A stretch of DNA of 64,000 nucleotides from Pseudoclavibacter sp. 13-3 (lineage in GTDB: Bacteria; Actinomycetota; Actinomycetes; Actinomycetales; Microbacteriaceae), in the NCBI RefSeq assembly GCF_021168475.1, contig NZ_JAJOZT010000001.1:1-64000 (forward strand), given 5' to 3'. The stretch's first letter is position 1. Each line of letters opens with the position of its first letter. Under the pieces are notes generated by a model. It did no database searches. It was not told where the DNA came from and was given only the letters and a program-made list of their open reading frames with translations. Of this stretch, positions 16,967 through 25,991 are shown one piece after another. The translations under genes were made by a program, and so were the position numbers.

Positions 16967-17896
16967 TCACGGCAGCGAGCGGATCTGCTCGAGGAAGGCG
17001 AGCGCGTCCGTGTTCGATGCGAGGTATTTCCGCAGCTTCTGCAGCTGCGGCGGGGTGTTGCTGTTCGGAATGAGTTCGTCATCGCCGACCGCTTCTTGCG
17101 CGGCGTAGTAAACCGACGCGAGCTTCTCGTGCGTGTCCGCGCCAGGCCACGTCTTCGCGTTATAGACGGGCACCGCGATGCAGTCACAGGAGTCGTGGTA
17201 GCGGCGCTCGTCATCTGCAGAGTCATTGGTAGCGACCGCCGTGGTCTGCCGGTAGACGGGGCCGCGGCTGGCGAGCATGACGCAGAACGGGCAGTTGTCC
17301 GTGCCGGTGAGCATGCGCGCATACCCGAGCGCATACCGCACCGGGGTGCTCTTCGTCGGCACAGCGTCGACGAGTTCGTCACCGTCGAGCTCACGCAGCC
17401 CGGCAAGTGCAGCCGGCCGGAAGTCTTCTGCCTTCCACCCCTCCGGGGCGTCTTCCGCAGCACGGCGTACCGTGTCACGCGCGGCCGCCTCCGTGTGCCG
17501 CACAGTGACGTTCGCGACTCTCATCGCCACATCACGAGGTTTGAGCGACAGCAGATTCGTCCGCCCATCCAGCTCAGCCAGAGCCGACCTCAGCCCCTGA
17601 TCCGCGTACCCGTCGAGCGGCGGCTCATAGATACTCCCGCCGACGCCCTGGGCTTTCGCCTGGTCACCGAGAAAGCGCAGGGCCGCATCATGCGCCTGCA
17701 CGCGTGCATCCCTGACCACCGAGGCAAGACGCGAGACGATCTGATCGAGCTGCGCGGCCTTCTGCGCTTCCGCCCCGTCATCTTCAGGGTCAGGCCGACG
17801 CCACACCGAGAGCACAATTCGCAGCGTCTTCGCGACAACGATCTGAGAGACGCCATCGAGCAGACGACGATAGGCTGCAACCGTGAGCCTTTCCAT
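16967..17896 (-). CDS. MuF-like / minor head protein
   Basis: A 309-residue protein whose start overlaps the portal stop. The N-terminal ~200 residues are helical as in SPP1 gp7/MuF-type minor head proteins. Near residue 220 it has NCPFCVMLASRG and near residue 250 YHDSCDCIAVPV; these paired Cys/His motifs are shared by actinophage proteins annotated as MuF-like capsid maturation factors and could bind zinc. A few copies inside the capsid, bound to the portal, are likely. Protease activity is not demonstrable here. Confidence 0.78.
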   Translation of the reverse strand: MERLTVAAYRRLLDGVSQIVVAKTLRIVLSVWRRPDPEDDGAEAQKAAQLDQIVSRLASVVRDARVQAHDAALRFLGDQAKAQGVGGSIYEPPLDGYADQGLRSALAELDGRTNLLSLKPRDVAMRVANVTVRHTEAAARDTVRRAAEDAPEGWKAEDFRPAALAGLRELDGDELVDAVPTKSTPVRYALGYARMLTGTDNCPFCVMLASRGPVYRQTTAVATNDSADDERRYHDSCDCIAVPVYNAKTWPGADTHEKLASVYYAAQEAVGDDELIPNSNTPPQLQKLRKYLASNTDALAFLEQIRSLP

Positions 17897-19173
17897 CAGG
17901 CTCCGACCGCTCGGGCGAGGCCCTCGAATGACGCGTCGTACTCAGTGGCCATGCGCTTCTGCTCCGGGGTGAGCCCGACCATATCGCGACCCACCGCAGG
18001 TGGGATGATGCCCGCTCCGACAAGCTTGGCCGCAGCATCCGCCTTCGCCGCGATCGTCGGCGTTGCAGCGTCACGCCAACGAGTCTCCAACCGAGCGTTC
18101 TCCGGGGTATCGCGCCCCTCGATCTCGTCGGCAATGCGCATCACATCTTCCCAAGCCTCACCGAAGAAGACCTGCTTCTTCTCCGCCTTGCGCACATGAC
18201 GGTTGTCGATCGCGTTCAGAGCCTCCGCACTCGTCGGGTTCGCCTCGCTGGCGAACCCGAGCGTGTCCATCGACAGGCCCGTCGACGCCGACGTCAGCCC
18301 GGCGTACAAGCGCACCGTTGAGATCAGCTGTGCGAGATCCGCGCCATCGAACTGGCCAGCCTTCGCATCCCCCGGCCCAGTGAGCAGACGCCCGATGTAC
18401 GCCTCCCACTGGGTCACGGCTTTACCGTCGGAGCCGGTCATCATCTCTTTCGCCTTGTCCGAGAACAAGTAGCGCTGCGGCAGCGCGAGGATCTCCCCAG
18501 CCACCTGCAGCTGCGTCACCGACCGCGACGCCGCATCTGTGTAGCGCATCACGTCCAGCATCTCCGACCGGCCAAGGTGATCCCTGATTCGCGACCGGTT
18601 CAAGAACGGCACTACTGGCACCCTCGATGTTCCAGATGCCACAGCAGCGTCCTGCTTCCACACGCCGTGCACCTTGCCATAGCGCGTGTTCACCCCGGGC
18701 GCGTAGTGCATCGCCCACAGCGAGCCGTCAGCCTCTTTGAACCTCTGTACAGCCTCCGTGATCCGCCCAGTCCACGGGTCAACCACCGTCGCGAAGCCGA
18801 GCGCCGAATGAACAGTCACTTTCGCCCATTCGCCCGATGTCGGCGGGCCAACCACCGAGTATCCGACGCCCTGCACGAACGCCTCCGTGTGCACAAGCGG
18901 AGCCAGCATGTCGAGCCGATTCGCCTGCCACCGAGACCAGTAGTGATCGTCCGAGGCTTCCTCACCCGCGAGCGCGAAGCCCTCGACCGTGAGGCGCTCT
19001 TCGAGCGACTCCACTGTGATGCGCGGCCAATCGAGCACCAGCTCGAGTATGCGCACCTCCGGCGGCAGGCTGACGCCGATCGCATCCAGGCGGTGGGACC
19101 CCTCGAAGTATGCCTCGAGGCGTTGGAAATGCCGTGGTAGTGACGGTTTCTTCATGAGAGCGTCGAATGACAC
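17896..19173 (-). CDS. Portal protein
   Basis: A 425-residue portal of the SPP1 gp6-like family; twelve copies form the DNA entry channel at one capsid vertex. Recognisable blocks are VHTEAFVQGVGYSVVG in the wing, SEMLDVMRYTDAASRSVTQL in the clip/stem, and the C-terminal crown helix ADAAAKLVGAGIIPP. It lies 15 bp after the large terminase gene and overlaps the MuF-like gene by 1 bp. Confidence 0.9.
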   Translation of the reverse strand: MSFDALMKKPSLPRHFQRLEAYFEGSHRLDAIGVSLPPEVRILELVLDWPRITVESLEERLTVEGFALAGEEASDDHYWSRWQANRLDMLAPLVHTEAFVQGVGYSVVGPPTSGEWAKVTVHSALGFATVVDPWTGRITEAVQRFKEADGSLWAMHYAPGVNTRYGKVHGVWKQDAAVASGTSRVPVVPFLNRSRIRDHLGRSEMLDVMRYTDAASRSVTQLQVAGEILALPQRYLFSDKAKEMMTGSDGKAVTQWEAYIGRLLTGPGDAKAGQFDGADLAQLISTVRLYAGLTSASTGLSMDTLGFASEANPTSAEALNAIDNRHVRKAEKKQVFFGEAWEDVMRIADEIEGRDTPENARLETRWRDAATPTIAAKADAAAKLVGAGIIPPAVGRDMVGLTPEQKRMATEYDASFEGLARAVGA

Positions 19174-19188
19174 GTGCCACTCCTTTCC

Positions 19189-20904
19189 TCAGTTCCAGAC
19201 GACGAATCCGCTGTCTGAGTTACGGTCTTCCCAAGCGTCCGAGGCGAGCACGATGCGGCGCACCATGCGGGCGCCGATCGCGCACACGCCGGCGTCGATC
19301 TTCGACGATGACGAGTCCGAATCTTTCTTCGGGTACAGGTGCCCGCGAACTTCGCCGCGGCGAATGTTGCCGATGTGCCGGCTAAGATCCCAGTTCCCGT
19401 CGTGCGTGAAGGCGCCCTCTTGCACCTCGGTGAGGAACATCTCGGTCGCCTCGGCGAACTCGTACTTGTGTGAGCGCATGTCCCAAGCAATCGGCTGCCG
19501 GTCCTTGCCTTTCGGCACAGCCCACAGCACCAGGTCGTCTGCGAAGTCCTCCGGCCAGTGCACCTTCGTGAACGACTCCCATTCACGAACATCAGCGAAG
19601 AACGCCACGACCTTGAACCGGTCGAACGTCTGGTGCACGGTCACGTTCACGTCAGCGACGTTGACCGGGTGCTCAGGCGACGGCTCCCAGACCTTGACTG
19701 TGAACAGGTGCCCGTCTGACATGCGGCATCCGACGAGCGCCGTTGCGTCACGGCTCTTCGACCCGTCGAAGAACAGCACGACCTCGTCACCGTCGGCGAC
19801 GTGCGGGAACATCTCGTCATCCGTGGCCGTCGGGCCGAGCGCCGCCCAGTCTTCGAGCGTGAACATGGCATCCTCGGCCGCGTTCGGCTGGTTCAGGAAG
19901 AACCTGCGCGAGCGCGAGGCGGGGAACGTCGGGTTCCAGATTCGCTGCATGATGTCGCGGATCTTCACCCATGGCAGGCCTTCGTACACGAACTCTAGGG
20001 CCGTCTGGAGTGAATCCTGATCCGATAGATTCGTGTCATGAGGCGCAACACGCGCGTCGTAGAGAATCTGCTGTCTGGCCATGTTCAGCCGCTCCGGGTG
20101 CTCCGGGTCGTGCAACCATTCCTGCTGCTCGGCCCACGAATCGAACACCGTCTCCGCGACCGACCCGATACCTGGGATCCACGCATTGCAGGTCTCCATC
20201 AGCCGACCGCCGGTCTTCGCGAGATTCTGGTCGAGCGTCTCAGCGAGATCCGGGCCACCGTTGCCGGCCGTCCAGTGCTCAGTCTCATCAGCGACAGCAA
20301 ATGACAGCTCTGCTCCCTCGGCCGAGGTCGCAGACGAGGTGATCTGCTGCAGCCGTCCCCCCTCCGGGGTCTCAAGGTAGGTCTTTCCGACCTCGAGGTC
20401 GTACCGCCGCGCAAGCTTCGAGCGCTTGTTAGACATGGCACGCACCATGCGCATCGTGTTCGCTGTCTGGTCAAGTGATGTCGCCGCGACATTCACGAGC
20501 GGCATCTGCACTGGCACACCTCGACAGCCGCCGGGGATCTTCTCATCGAAGTCGAACAGGCGCGACGGGCCGAGCAGCTCATGCAACGCCAGCATCGCCG
20601 CGAACGGCGACTTTCCAGACCCCTTTGCCAGACGTCGAGACGCACGATTGAACAGCCAATGCCCGTCATCGTCGACAGCGTAGAACCAGAGCAAGAACTT
20701 CGCCTGCGACGGCATCAACGTCACTGGCCGGCCAGATCGTGGCCCGTTCGGCTGAATAAGGTTCGTCTCCATCCAGTCGATGGCCTCGAACCCGAGCGTC
20801 AGACGAGGCAGGCCGTGCTCGTCAACGAGGTGCGGCGGGAGCACCTCGGTGCCGAGAGTCACCAGACGCTCACGAGGAGCGGCTAGGAGAATCTGTTGCG
20901 CCAT
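19189..20904 (-). CDS. Terminase large subunit
   Basis: A 571-residue DNA-packaging motor. LAKGSGKSPF (Walker A, residues ~92-101) and SFAVADETEHW (Walker B with catalytic Glu) form the ATPase; FFDGSKSRDATALVG (residues ~373-387) begins the RNase H-like nuclease with its first metal-binding Asp. It overlaps the small terminase gene by 22 bp and precedes portal. Confidence 0.93.
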   Translation of the reverse strand: MAQQILLAAPRERLVTLGTEVLPPHLVDEHGLPRLTLGFEAIDWMETNLIQPNGPRSGRPVTLMPSQAKFLLWFYAVDDDGHWLFNRASRRLAKGSGKSPFAAMLALHELLGPSRLFDFDEKIPGGCRGVPVQMPLVNVAATSLDQTANTMRMVRAMSNKRSKLARRYDLEVGKTYLETPEGGRLQQITSSATSAEGAELSFAVADETEHWTAGNGGPDLAETLDQNLAKTGGRLMETCNAWIPGIGSVAETVFDSWAEQQEWLHDPEHPERLNMARQQILYDARVAPHDTNLSDQDSLQTALEFVYEGLPWVKIRDIMQRIWNPTFPASRSRRFFLNQPNAAEDAMFTLEDWAALGPTATDDEMFPHVADGDEVVLFFDGSKSRDATALVGCRMSDGHLFTVKVWEPSPEHPVNVADVNVTVHQTFDRFKVVAFFADVREWESFTKVHWPEDFADDLVLWAVPKGKDRQPIAWDMRSHKYEFAEATEMFLTEVQEGAFTHDGNWDLSRHIGNIRRGEVRGHLYPKKDSDSSSSKIDAGVCAIGARMVRRIVLASDAWEDRNSDSGFVVWN

Positions 20905-21305
20905 TCGCTCATGCGTGCGACCTTCTCCGAGTCCTCAGCCGTCGCTTCTTCAGGCCGCTCAAGCTCGATAGCCACTCGCCGACGATCCGCCTCGGTGAGC
21001 AACAGTGCAGACATCGCCTGATAGATCGCAGTCAGCATCTGCCCTGACCGCTTCGACGCCGTCTTGTAGTAGGTCAGATCGTCCATCAGCGAGTAAGCGA
21101 AGGCCCAGTCAGACGGCTCATAGAACTTCGCCTGGCCAGAGACCTTCATCGCAGTCCACAGACGCTTCGCCAATGGATGCCACGCCTTGTTCGCAATCGG
21201 CGGCCGCACACCGCGAGCGCCCTTGGCCTTGCGGACCGCGATCTCTGGCTCGTTGCGACGCTGCCGGTCTTCGGTGCGCTTCGGCACCGGTCCACGAGTT
21301 CCCAT
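20883..21305 (-). CDS. Terminase small subunit
   Basis: A 140-residue basic protein starting GTRGPVPKRTEDRQRRNEP, a signature opening of actinophage small terminases, followed by a helical core (FYEPSDWAFAYSLMDDLTYY). It recognises the packaging site and regulates the large subunit. First gene of the structural block; downstream gene overlaps its end by 22 bp. Confidence 0.85.
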   Translation of the reverse strand: MGTRGPVPKRTEDRQRRNEPEIAVRKAKGARGVRPPIANKAWHPLAKRLWTAMKVSGQAKFYEPSDWAFAYSLMDDLTYYKTASKRSGQMLTAIYQAMSALLLTEADRRRVAIELERPEEATAEDSEKVARMSEWRNRFS

Positions 21306-21416
21306 GAGCGACCGTCCTTCCTGCCAAACGACTTGAAAACCCGTACAGATTCGGAGGCGCTATACGCGAAGCGGTGAGGGCGGCCTCTTGGGGGTCTCTC
21401 CCCTGGGCGCATCTGG

Positions 21417-21887
21417 TCAGCTCAGCCCCGGATGATCGTGGACACGACTGATTCTGCCGCCGCGAGCACGACGAGAGAGTGCACGTGCACCCCAGTGCTG
21501 CGCGTACCAGCGAACGATGACCTCATCGACCTCTGGTGGCCGGCCGGCGGCGTGCGCACGCTCGATGCAGACCGCTCCACCCGGATCGCACAGATGCAGT
21601 TCGGCACCCAGCCGATCAGCTGCGGCGTCTCGCTCCGCAGGATCGCCGAGTGTTCGGATGACGAACGCGCGGCCGTGCTTCATCCGCTCGACGTGGCGCT
21701 CGAGCTCCATGCGTCGAGAGGATGCCGCGGTGCGAAAGCGCCGCTCATGGTCGTGCGTGCGAGGCGAGCCGGCCTCGACAGCCAGAGCGTCGAAGTCGAT
21801 CACCATGTCACCAGGGCGAGCATGCTGACGAACCCATGTGCTTTTCCCTGCGAGCGGCGGGCCGTAGACCAGGATCACCTGCCGCAT
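21417..21887 (-). CDS. P-loop kinase / ATPase-like protein
   Basis: A 156-residue protein with a clear Walker A at its start (VYGPPLAGKSTWVR) and VIDFDALAVEAG as the following strand, the layout of small phage nucleotide or polynucleotide kinases. No substrate-specific motif is recognised. Its ATG overlaps the HNH stop (TGATG), so the two are co-translated; the pair sits beside the terminase genes, where HNH enzymes often assist packaging. Confidence 0.7.
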   Translation of the reverse strand: MRQVILVYGPPLAGKSTWVRQHARPGDMVIDFDALAVEAGSPRTHDHERRFRTAASSRRMELERHVERMKHGRAFVIRTLGDPAERDAAADRLGAELHLCDPGGAVCIERAHAAGRPPEVDEVIVRWYAQHWGARALSRRARGGRISRVHDHPGLS

Positions 21888-22207
21888 CAGCACAGCCCCG
21901 GATGAGTCTCGGGCGGCCGAACGTTGCGAGCCTTGGCACGCCGATGCCCGCGCCTCACCGAACGACCACCCTCAGAGGAGGACTTCGCACGGTGATGCCG
22001 CTCGCACAACGCGCGAAGGTTCTGATCGTCGTCGCCGCCGTTCGGGTCGACATGATCAACCTGGTTCGCACGTGCACCACAGATGCCGCCGCCGACCGGC
22101 CACTGGCACATGCACTGGTCACGCCGAAGGATCCTCGGACGCACCCGTGTACCCCAGTCACGTGGTAGACGAGCCCGCCGATCCGATGACGACCACATGG
22201 TACTCAC
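21887..22207 (-). CDS. HNH endonuclease
   Basis: A 106-residue HNH nuclease. DHVDPNGGDDDQNLRALC followed by HHRAKSS gives the His-Asn-His metal site, and CQWPVGGGICG supplies half of the structural zinc ribbon. HNH proteins encoded beside terminase are needed for cos-site cleavage in several phages, which fits this position, but generic nuclease activity is all the sequence shows. Confidence 0.88.
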   Translation of the reverse strand: MSTMWSSSDRRARLPRDWGTRVRPRILRRDQCMCQWPVGGGICGARANQVDHVDPNGGDDDQNLRALCERHHRAKSSSEGGRSVRRGHRRAKARNVRPPETHPGLC

Positions 22208-22342
22208 CTCGCGCCGTGAACTTGACTAGACGAATCGCGCGTTGTCGAGTCGCGCCCCTCGGCTGGCCCGGCGGTTGCGCTCGACGGGCCGCGTGCTGCG
22301 GGAGACCACCTCACCGCGACACGCACCATCACGGCTAACCAG

Positions 22343-22375
22343 AGCGGGCCCCGCATCAATGATGCGAGGCCCGCT
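22343..22375 (-). terminator. Hairpin terminator between early block and packaging genes
   Basis: AGCGGGCC/GGCCCGCT flank a second CGCATC/GATGCG stem with one C-A mismatch and a 3-base loop, about 14 pairs in all. It lies 27 bp after the stop of the zinc-ribbon gene and separates the small-gene block from the HNH-terminase operon. Confidence 0.75.
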
Positions 22376-22401
22376 AGGCACACTTGTGGTGAGTGGTTCC
22401 A

Positions 22402-23118
22402 TTATGGACCTTCAACCGCTCGCTGCGCAACAAGACCTGACAACGGCCCACACCCCAGTGCAGCGGCTAGCAACACGAACTGGTCGCGCCGCCACGAGGC
22501 ACCACAATCAGGATTCCGACACTGGATGCCGGTCGGCCTGCCGTCGAGCGTCTTCACCACCTGCAGCACCCACGACCTCACCTCTTCACCAGCAGCCGAC
22601 GTCGTGACGACGTGCGTCTGGCCACACGCCGGACAACGCACACCAGTGATCTCCTCCGTGCGCACCGGGTTGAGACATGACTCGATCTGCTCAACGAGGT
22701 GCTCGACGAAACCGAGCGCCGTGTACTGGACCCCCGCATGCTCATCCCCCACCACAACCAGATCAGAATCAGAGAACACAGCAGCAGCCCACTCGCGCAG
22801 GCGCGGCCCAGGATCACCGAACGGCACAACAGCATCCGGCCGAACCTGCGCATACCGCCATGCCTGCGAGATCTCGTGGTTCAACCGCTCAAACAGTTCC
22901 ATCGCCAGCGCGTTCACGGGCAGAGGTGAGAACTGCGCAGCCCCACCTGACATCCCCCGCCCAGGCAGCACCGACGATTCCAGCTGCTCAAGCAGACCAG
23001 GCACACGCACGAACCGCGAGCGCTGCCCCGTGTCGAGTCGGATCGGTTCGTGACCTGCCGGCAACACCTCGACGTGCTCGGCCGAGAGTTTGTCGACCAG
23101 CTCCCAGAAGTCAGACAT
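22402..23118 (-). CDS. Zinc-ribbon protein of unknown function
   Basis: A 238-residue protein, last of the leftward small-gene block. The N-terminal ~150 residues are helical (FWELVDKLSAEHVEVLPAG, LAMELFERLNHEISQAWRY) and the C-terminal part has two Cys pairs (VRCPACGQTH and CRNPDCGASW) forming a probable zinc ribbon followed by a short helix. Similar proteins occur in Microbacterium and Gordonia phages without assigned roles. Start at 23118 chosen for overlap with the upstream gene. Confidence 0.7.
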   Translation of the reverse strand: MSDFWELVDKLSAEHVEVLPAGHEPIRLDTGQRSRFVRVPGLLEQLESSVLPGRGMSGGAAQFSPLPVNALAMELFERLNHEISQAWRYAQVRPDAVVPFGDPGPRLREWAAAVFSDSDLVVVGDEHAGVQYTALGFVEHLVEQIESCLNPVRTEEITGVRCPACGQTHVVTTSAAGEEVRSWVLQVVKTLDGRPTGIQCRNPDCGASWRRDQFVLLAAALGCGPLSGLVAQRAVEGP

Positions 23119-23314
23119 GACGCTCCTCTTCGTTGTCTCGATGGCACCAGCACTCACACACAGTCAGCCCGTCAGCGTCGTCATCCCACGCCGCACCATC
23201 ACACGCCCGGTGCTTCCCCACCCGACAATCCGGCGAGTACCGGTACTGCAGCTGAGCTGCGATCACGTCATCCCACGACACGTGCACATCATCACGATCA
23301 ATCAACGAAATCAC
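23111..23314 (-). CDS. Small Cys/His-rich protein
   Basis: A 67-residue ORF from a GTG at 23314 that overlaps the upstream stop; its own stop lies inside the start of the next gene. CRVGKHRACDG and CECWCH suggest a zinc-binding knuckle. The tight overlaps on both sides argue that it is real. Function unknown. Confidence 0.6.
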   Translation of the reverse strand: MISLIDRDDVHVSWDDVIAAQLQYRYSPDCRVGKHRACDGAAWDDDADGLTVCECWCHRDNEEERHV

Positions 23315-23762
23315 CACCCAGACGCGCCACCAGAGCACGCGCCTCACCAATCGCGCCCACCAGAGCATCCCCGGCCTTCGTCGCATCAGCACCGGTCGAG
23401 TGGAAGCGCACCACCGCATCGACCGGCACCCGCTCGAGATACCCATCCGGCAACTGACGACACCATCCCCGACGACCCAGCCCGTCATACCGCCACACCG
23501 GCCACACCGCAGGATCACCCCACGACGGCACGAGATAGCCGAGCAGACGAGCGCTCGCAGGATGCGCGTGCACCCACCCGTGCACACCAGTCGTGCCCGT
23601 GCCCTGCAGCAGCACCAGCGTCTCCGGGTTGTCGACGCCGCCCTGCGAGCGCAGCACGCGGTGATGATACGAGTGCTGCGTCTGCGGGCCGCAGTAGAGT
23701 CGGGTCAGAGCGCAGCGCTCGTCGTCACGACCAGACACCGTCATGCGCACGTGATCAGTCAT
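23298..23762 (-). CDS. HNH-like protein
   Basis: A 154-residue protein whose first half has the outline of an actinophage HNH domain: CALTRLYCG, then HHRVLRSQGGVDNPETLVL and GVHGWVHAHPASARLLG. The spacing of His-His, Asn and His-Gly-x-x-His fits HNH, although the second Cys pair is missing. Possibly an early DNA-processing nuclease. Overlaps both neighbours. Confidence 0.65.
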   Translation of the reverse strand: MTDHVRMTVSGRDDERCALTRLYCGPQTQHSYHHRVLRSQGGVDNPETLVLLQGTGTTGVHGWVHAHPASARLLGYLVPSWGDPAVWPVWRYDGLGRRGWCRQLPDGYLERVPVDAVVRFHSTGADATKAGDALVGAIGEARALVARLGGDFVD

Positions 23763-23880
23763 CGCACTCACCCACCTGGGCGCCGTCATCAGGCGAACAG
23801 CAGAACACCGCGCCCGGCTGGCCCAGCAGAGCGTGCGTCGTCGGGATCACCGTCACAGTCGTGTGCTCTTGCTCACTCAT
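23755..23880 (-). CDS. 41-residue hypothetical protein
   Basis: A short ORF from an ATG at 23880 that overlaps the upstream stop, and ending inside the start of the next gene. No motif beyond two adjacent Cys (VFCCSP) and a Cys near the end. Supported only by the overlapping-gene pattern. Confidence 0.5.
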   Translation of the reverse strand: MSEQEHTTVTVIPTTHALLGQPGAVFCCSPDDGAQVGECDD

Positions 23881-24130
23881 CGATGTCACCGACCTCCAGG
23901 CGCAGATAGACGCCAAGCTCACGCAGCAGAGACTCGGCCGTCGGGAAGTTCTCACTGTTCAGGGCCTCGATCGCTCGATCGACCTTGTACGCGGCGATAC
24001 CAGCCACGTCGCCTCGTAGCGGCCCATCGACGTAGCCGACGAACCCGGCGAGCGTCCATGAGCGCATCTCGCACGGCGCGCCATCATCGCCACGATTGTC
24101 GACATCCTGCAGAACGTAGTACTCACTCAT
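23873..24130 (-). CDS. Hypothetical protein
   Basis: An 85-residue acidic protein (YYVLQDVDNRGDDGAPCEMR at the start, helical end with LRELGVYLRLEVG) without membrane segments. Eight-base overlaps with both neighbours place it in a translationally coupled early operon. I do not recognise it. Confidence 0.6.
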   Translation of the reverse strand: MSEYYVLQDVDNRGDDGAPCEMRSWTLAGFVGYVDGPLRGDVAGIAAYKVDRAIEALNSENFPTAESLLRELGVYLRLEVGDIDE

Positions 24131-24428
24131 GCTGCTGCTCCTGTTCGACTCCTGCGCCCGGCCGGGCGACTCTCACACCACGCACCAGGTCGTGCCGCTT
24201 GCACTGACACTCCCCTAGAGACCTGCGGTGACAATCCGGGTCCGTGCAATGACCAGGCACACCGTGAACGTCGCGGCACTCCAGCGACGCACGATCGATC
24301 AACAGGAGCTCCTGCCGTAGACCGTCTACCTCCACGACCATCGACTGAGGCGGGGTGATACCAGGAGCCGCATACAACATCGCCACTCGACGCTGACCCG
24401 GCACCCCATACGTGTGACTCACATCCAT
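24123..24428 (-). CDS. Cys/His-rich hypothetical protein
   Basis: A 101-residue protein with beta-rich first half (AMLYAAPGITPP, MVVEVDGLRQELLLI) and a Cys/His cluster (HCTDPDCHRRSLGECQCKRH) that could hold one zinc ion. Overlaps the next gene by 8 bp. Function unknown. Confidence 0.62.
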   Translation of the reverse strand: MDVSHTYGVPGQRRVAMLYAAPGITPPQSMVVEVDGLRQELLLIDRASLECRDVHGVPGHCTDPDCHRRSLGECQCKRHDLVRGVRVARPGAGVEQEQQHE

Positions 24429-24440
24429 GTCTGACCCTCC

Positions 24441-25193
24441 CTAGACCGCTGTATCCCAGTGATTCCCCCACCGACGCACGTACTCGACCCGGTAGAGCTT
24501 CCGCTGACGAGCCGCCGTACCGCACGGCCCGCACTCCTCCGTGACCGTGTTGTTCGGATGCCGTGGGCAGCCCATCGGCGGCGGGTCGTAGGGCGGGCGA
24601 TCGCCAGGCTGCGGCACCTCCTCGGCGTCGCGCACGCTCTCGCGCTCTCGCTCGCCCGCACCCTCTCGCTCTCTCCATGCCAGAACTTTCGGAGCCGAGG
24701 CCGGAACATCGGTCGGAGGCTCCTCGAAGCGCGGAGGGCTGCAGCATGAGCCCGCCTGCCACCGATCCGCCACCGAGGGCTCTGGATCCCACGCATGACA
24801 CCACTCCTCGTCGACCAGGGCATCCGTCGGAGTCGGAGTCGGAGCGGACCGGGCCGCAGTCGGCGGGGCGGGCAAAGGCGACGGCTTCCCGTGCTCCTCC
24901 CGAGCAGGCCGGCTCAGCTGCAGCAGAGTGGTGTGCGGGTCCGCCGGGTCTGCGTACAGCGTCAGGAACCCGATCTCGTCCAACGTCAGCAGGTGCACCT
25001 CCACATCCGCCGGCGACGCTGTCGGATCGTCGCCCCAAATCTCCCTGTGCAACAACGTCAGAGACACCACAGTGCGACCATCCCGATCCACCAGCTGCAT
25101 CAGACCCATCGCCGTGTACCGCACCGGCAACGGCTGACGCCGCAACAGATCGTCCTTCCACACACTCGGAGGAATGATCTTCGACCGGCTCAT
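24441..25193 (-). CDS. Winged-helix DNA-binding / replication-initiation-like protein
   Basis: A 250-residue protein. Residues ~1-85 resemble the winged-helix head of phage replication initiators (PPSVWKDDLLRRQPLPVR, then VVSLTLLHREIWG). The middle is Pro/Ala-rich and low-complexity, and the C terminus has CPRHPNNTVTEECGPCG, a likely zinc ribbon. Position in the early block agrees with a replication or regulatory role. The ATG at 25193 follows a GGATG overlap with the preceding ORF. Confidence 0.65.
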   Translation of the reverse strand: MSRSKIIPPSVWKDDLLRRQPLPVRYTAMGLMQLVDRDGRTVVSLTLLHREIWGDDPTASPADVEVHLLTLDEIGFLTLYADPADPHTTLLQLSRPAREEHGKPSPLPAPPTAARSAPTPTPTDALVDEEWCHAWDPEPSVADRWQAGSCCSPPRFEEPPTDVPASAPKVLAWREREGAGERERESVRDAEEVPQPGDRPPYDPPPMGCPRHPNNTVTEECGPCGTAARQRKLYRVEYVRRWGNHWDTAV

Positions 25194-25551
25194 CCCAGTC
25201 CTGGACGCCATACGCGCACACCCCATCAATCAGATCCTGCAGAAACGCCTGCACCGGCCGGCCATCCAGCAGAAAGCACTCAGAGAACCCACGGCCACCA
25301 GGCAGCAACGCGCGGCCCTCGTCCTCAGACGTGAACGCCCGCCGCCACCTGCCGCGAATGTTCTTCAACGCGGCCTGCTCCCACTGCGACGGCACAAAGT
25401 CCATCCGTTCGATCAGCTGCGCACCACGCTCAACCAGCGCCCTCAGACGCCCCAGAGAGAAACACCGGCCGACCTTCACCACGCCCGACTCCGGCCACAG
25501 CACCGCATACACCAGCGCGACCTGCGGCATCTTCCCCCTGATCACGACCAC
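25192..25551 (-). CDS. GIY-YIG/MUG113-like protein; frame continues unusually to 24127
   Basis: The N-terminal ~120 codons encode a compact domain (VALVYAVLWPESGVVKVGRC, then IERMDFVPSQWEQAALK and FSECFLLDG) like the T5orf172/MUG113 branch of GIY-YIG nucleases. The conserved part ends near 25192, exactly where the winged-helix gene starts, but the reading frame stays open to a stop at 24127, through three other genes. I give only the part that looks coding. An indel that removed the normal stop is possible. Confidence 0.55.
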
Positions 25552-25991
25552 GCCTCCCCATCGACGCTGAGCCCAAGGAAATCAGCGAACTCCAGAGGGT
25601 CATCGACCGAGCCGCCTCGAGCGAAGAACACGATCGCCCAGGCCTGTAACGTCGGCGCCATGATCGTCGGCCGACGACGCGTGCCCTCCTGCACGTTCCA
25701 CGCCACCGCGAGCGCAGCAGCATGCCCCTGGTCGAAACCGAGCGAGCGCAGGTCTGCTGCGTCAGCATCGATGCGGCGGGTTCGTTCGAGAGCCCTCTCA
25801 AGCGCGCGTACTGGCGCCGCGAACGCTGCAGCGAGCTGATTGAACGCACCATTGATGCCCGCGACGACTTCAGAGACCAGTGCTGGCAGAGCGCGAGCAT
25901 CGCGCATCGCGCGCCGCAGACGGCGAGCGCGACCACGCACCTTCATCCGGGGGAAGAACTCACGTGTCCTCGGGCGCTGACCGGAACTCAT
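25542..25991 (-). CDS. Hypothetical helical protein
   Basis: A 149-residue protein with a very basic N terminus (MKVRGRARRLRRAMRDARAL) and a long amphipathic, Ala-rich helix (GAFNQLAAAFAAPVRALERA), ending in FADFLGLSVDGEAWS. Start and stop both overlap neighbours by 4-10 bp. The basic region could bind nucleic acid. No family recognised. Confidence 0.6.
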   Translation of the reverse strand: MSSGQRPRTREFFPRMKVRGRARRLRRAMRDARALPALVSEVVAGINGAFNQLAAAFAAPVRALERALERTRRIDADAADLRSLGFDQGHAAALAVAWNVQEGTRRRPTIMAPTLQAWAIVFFARGGSVDDPLEFADFLGLSVDGEAWS

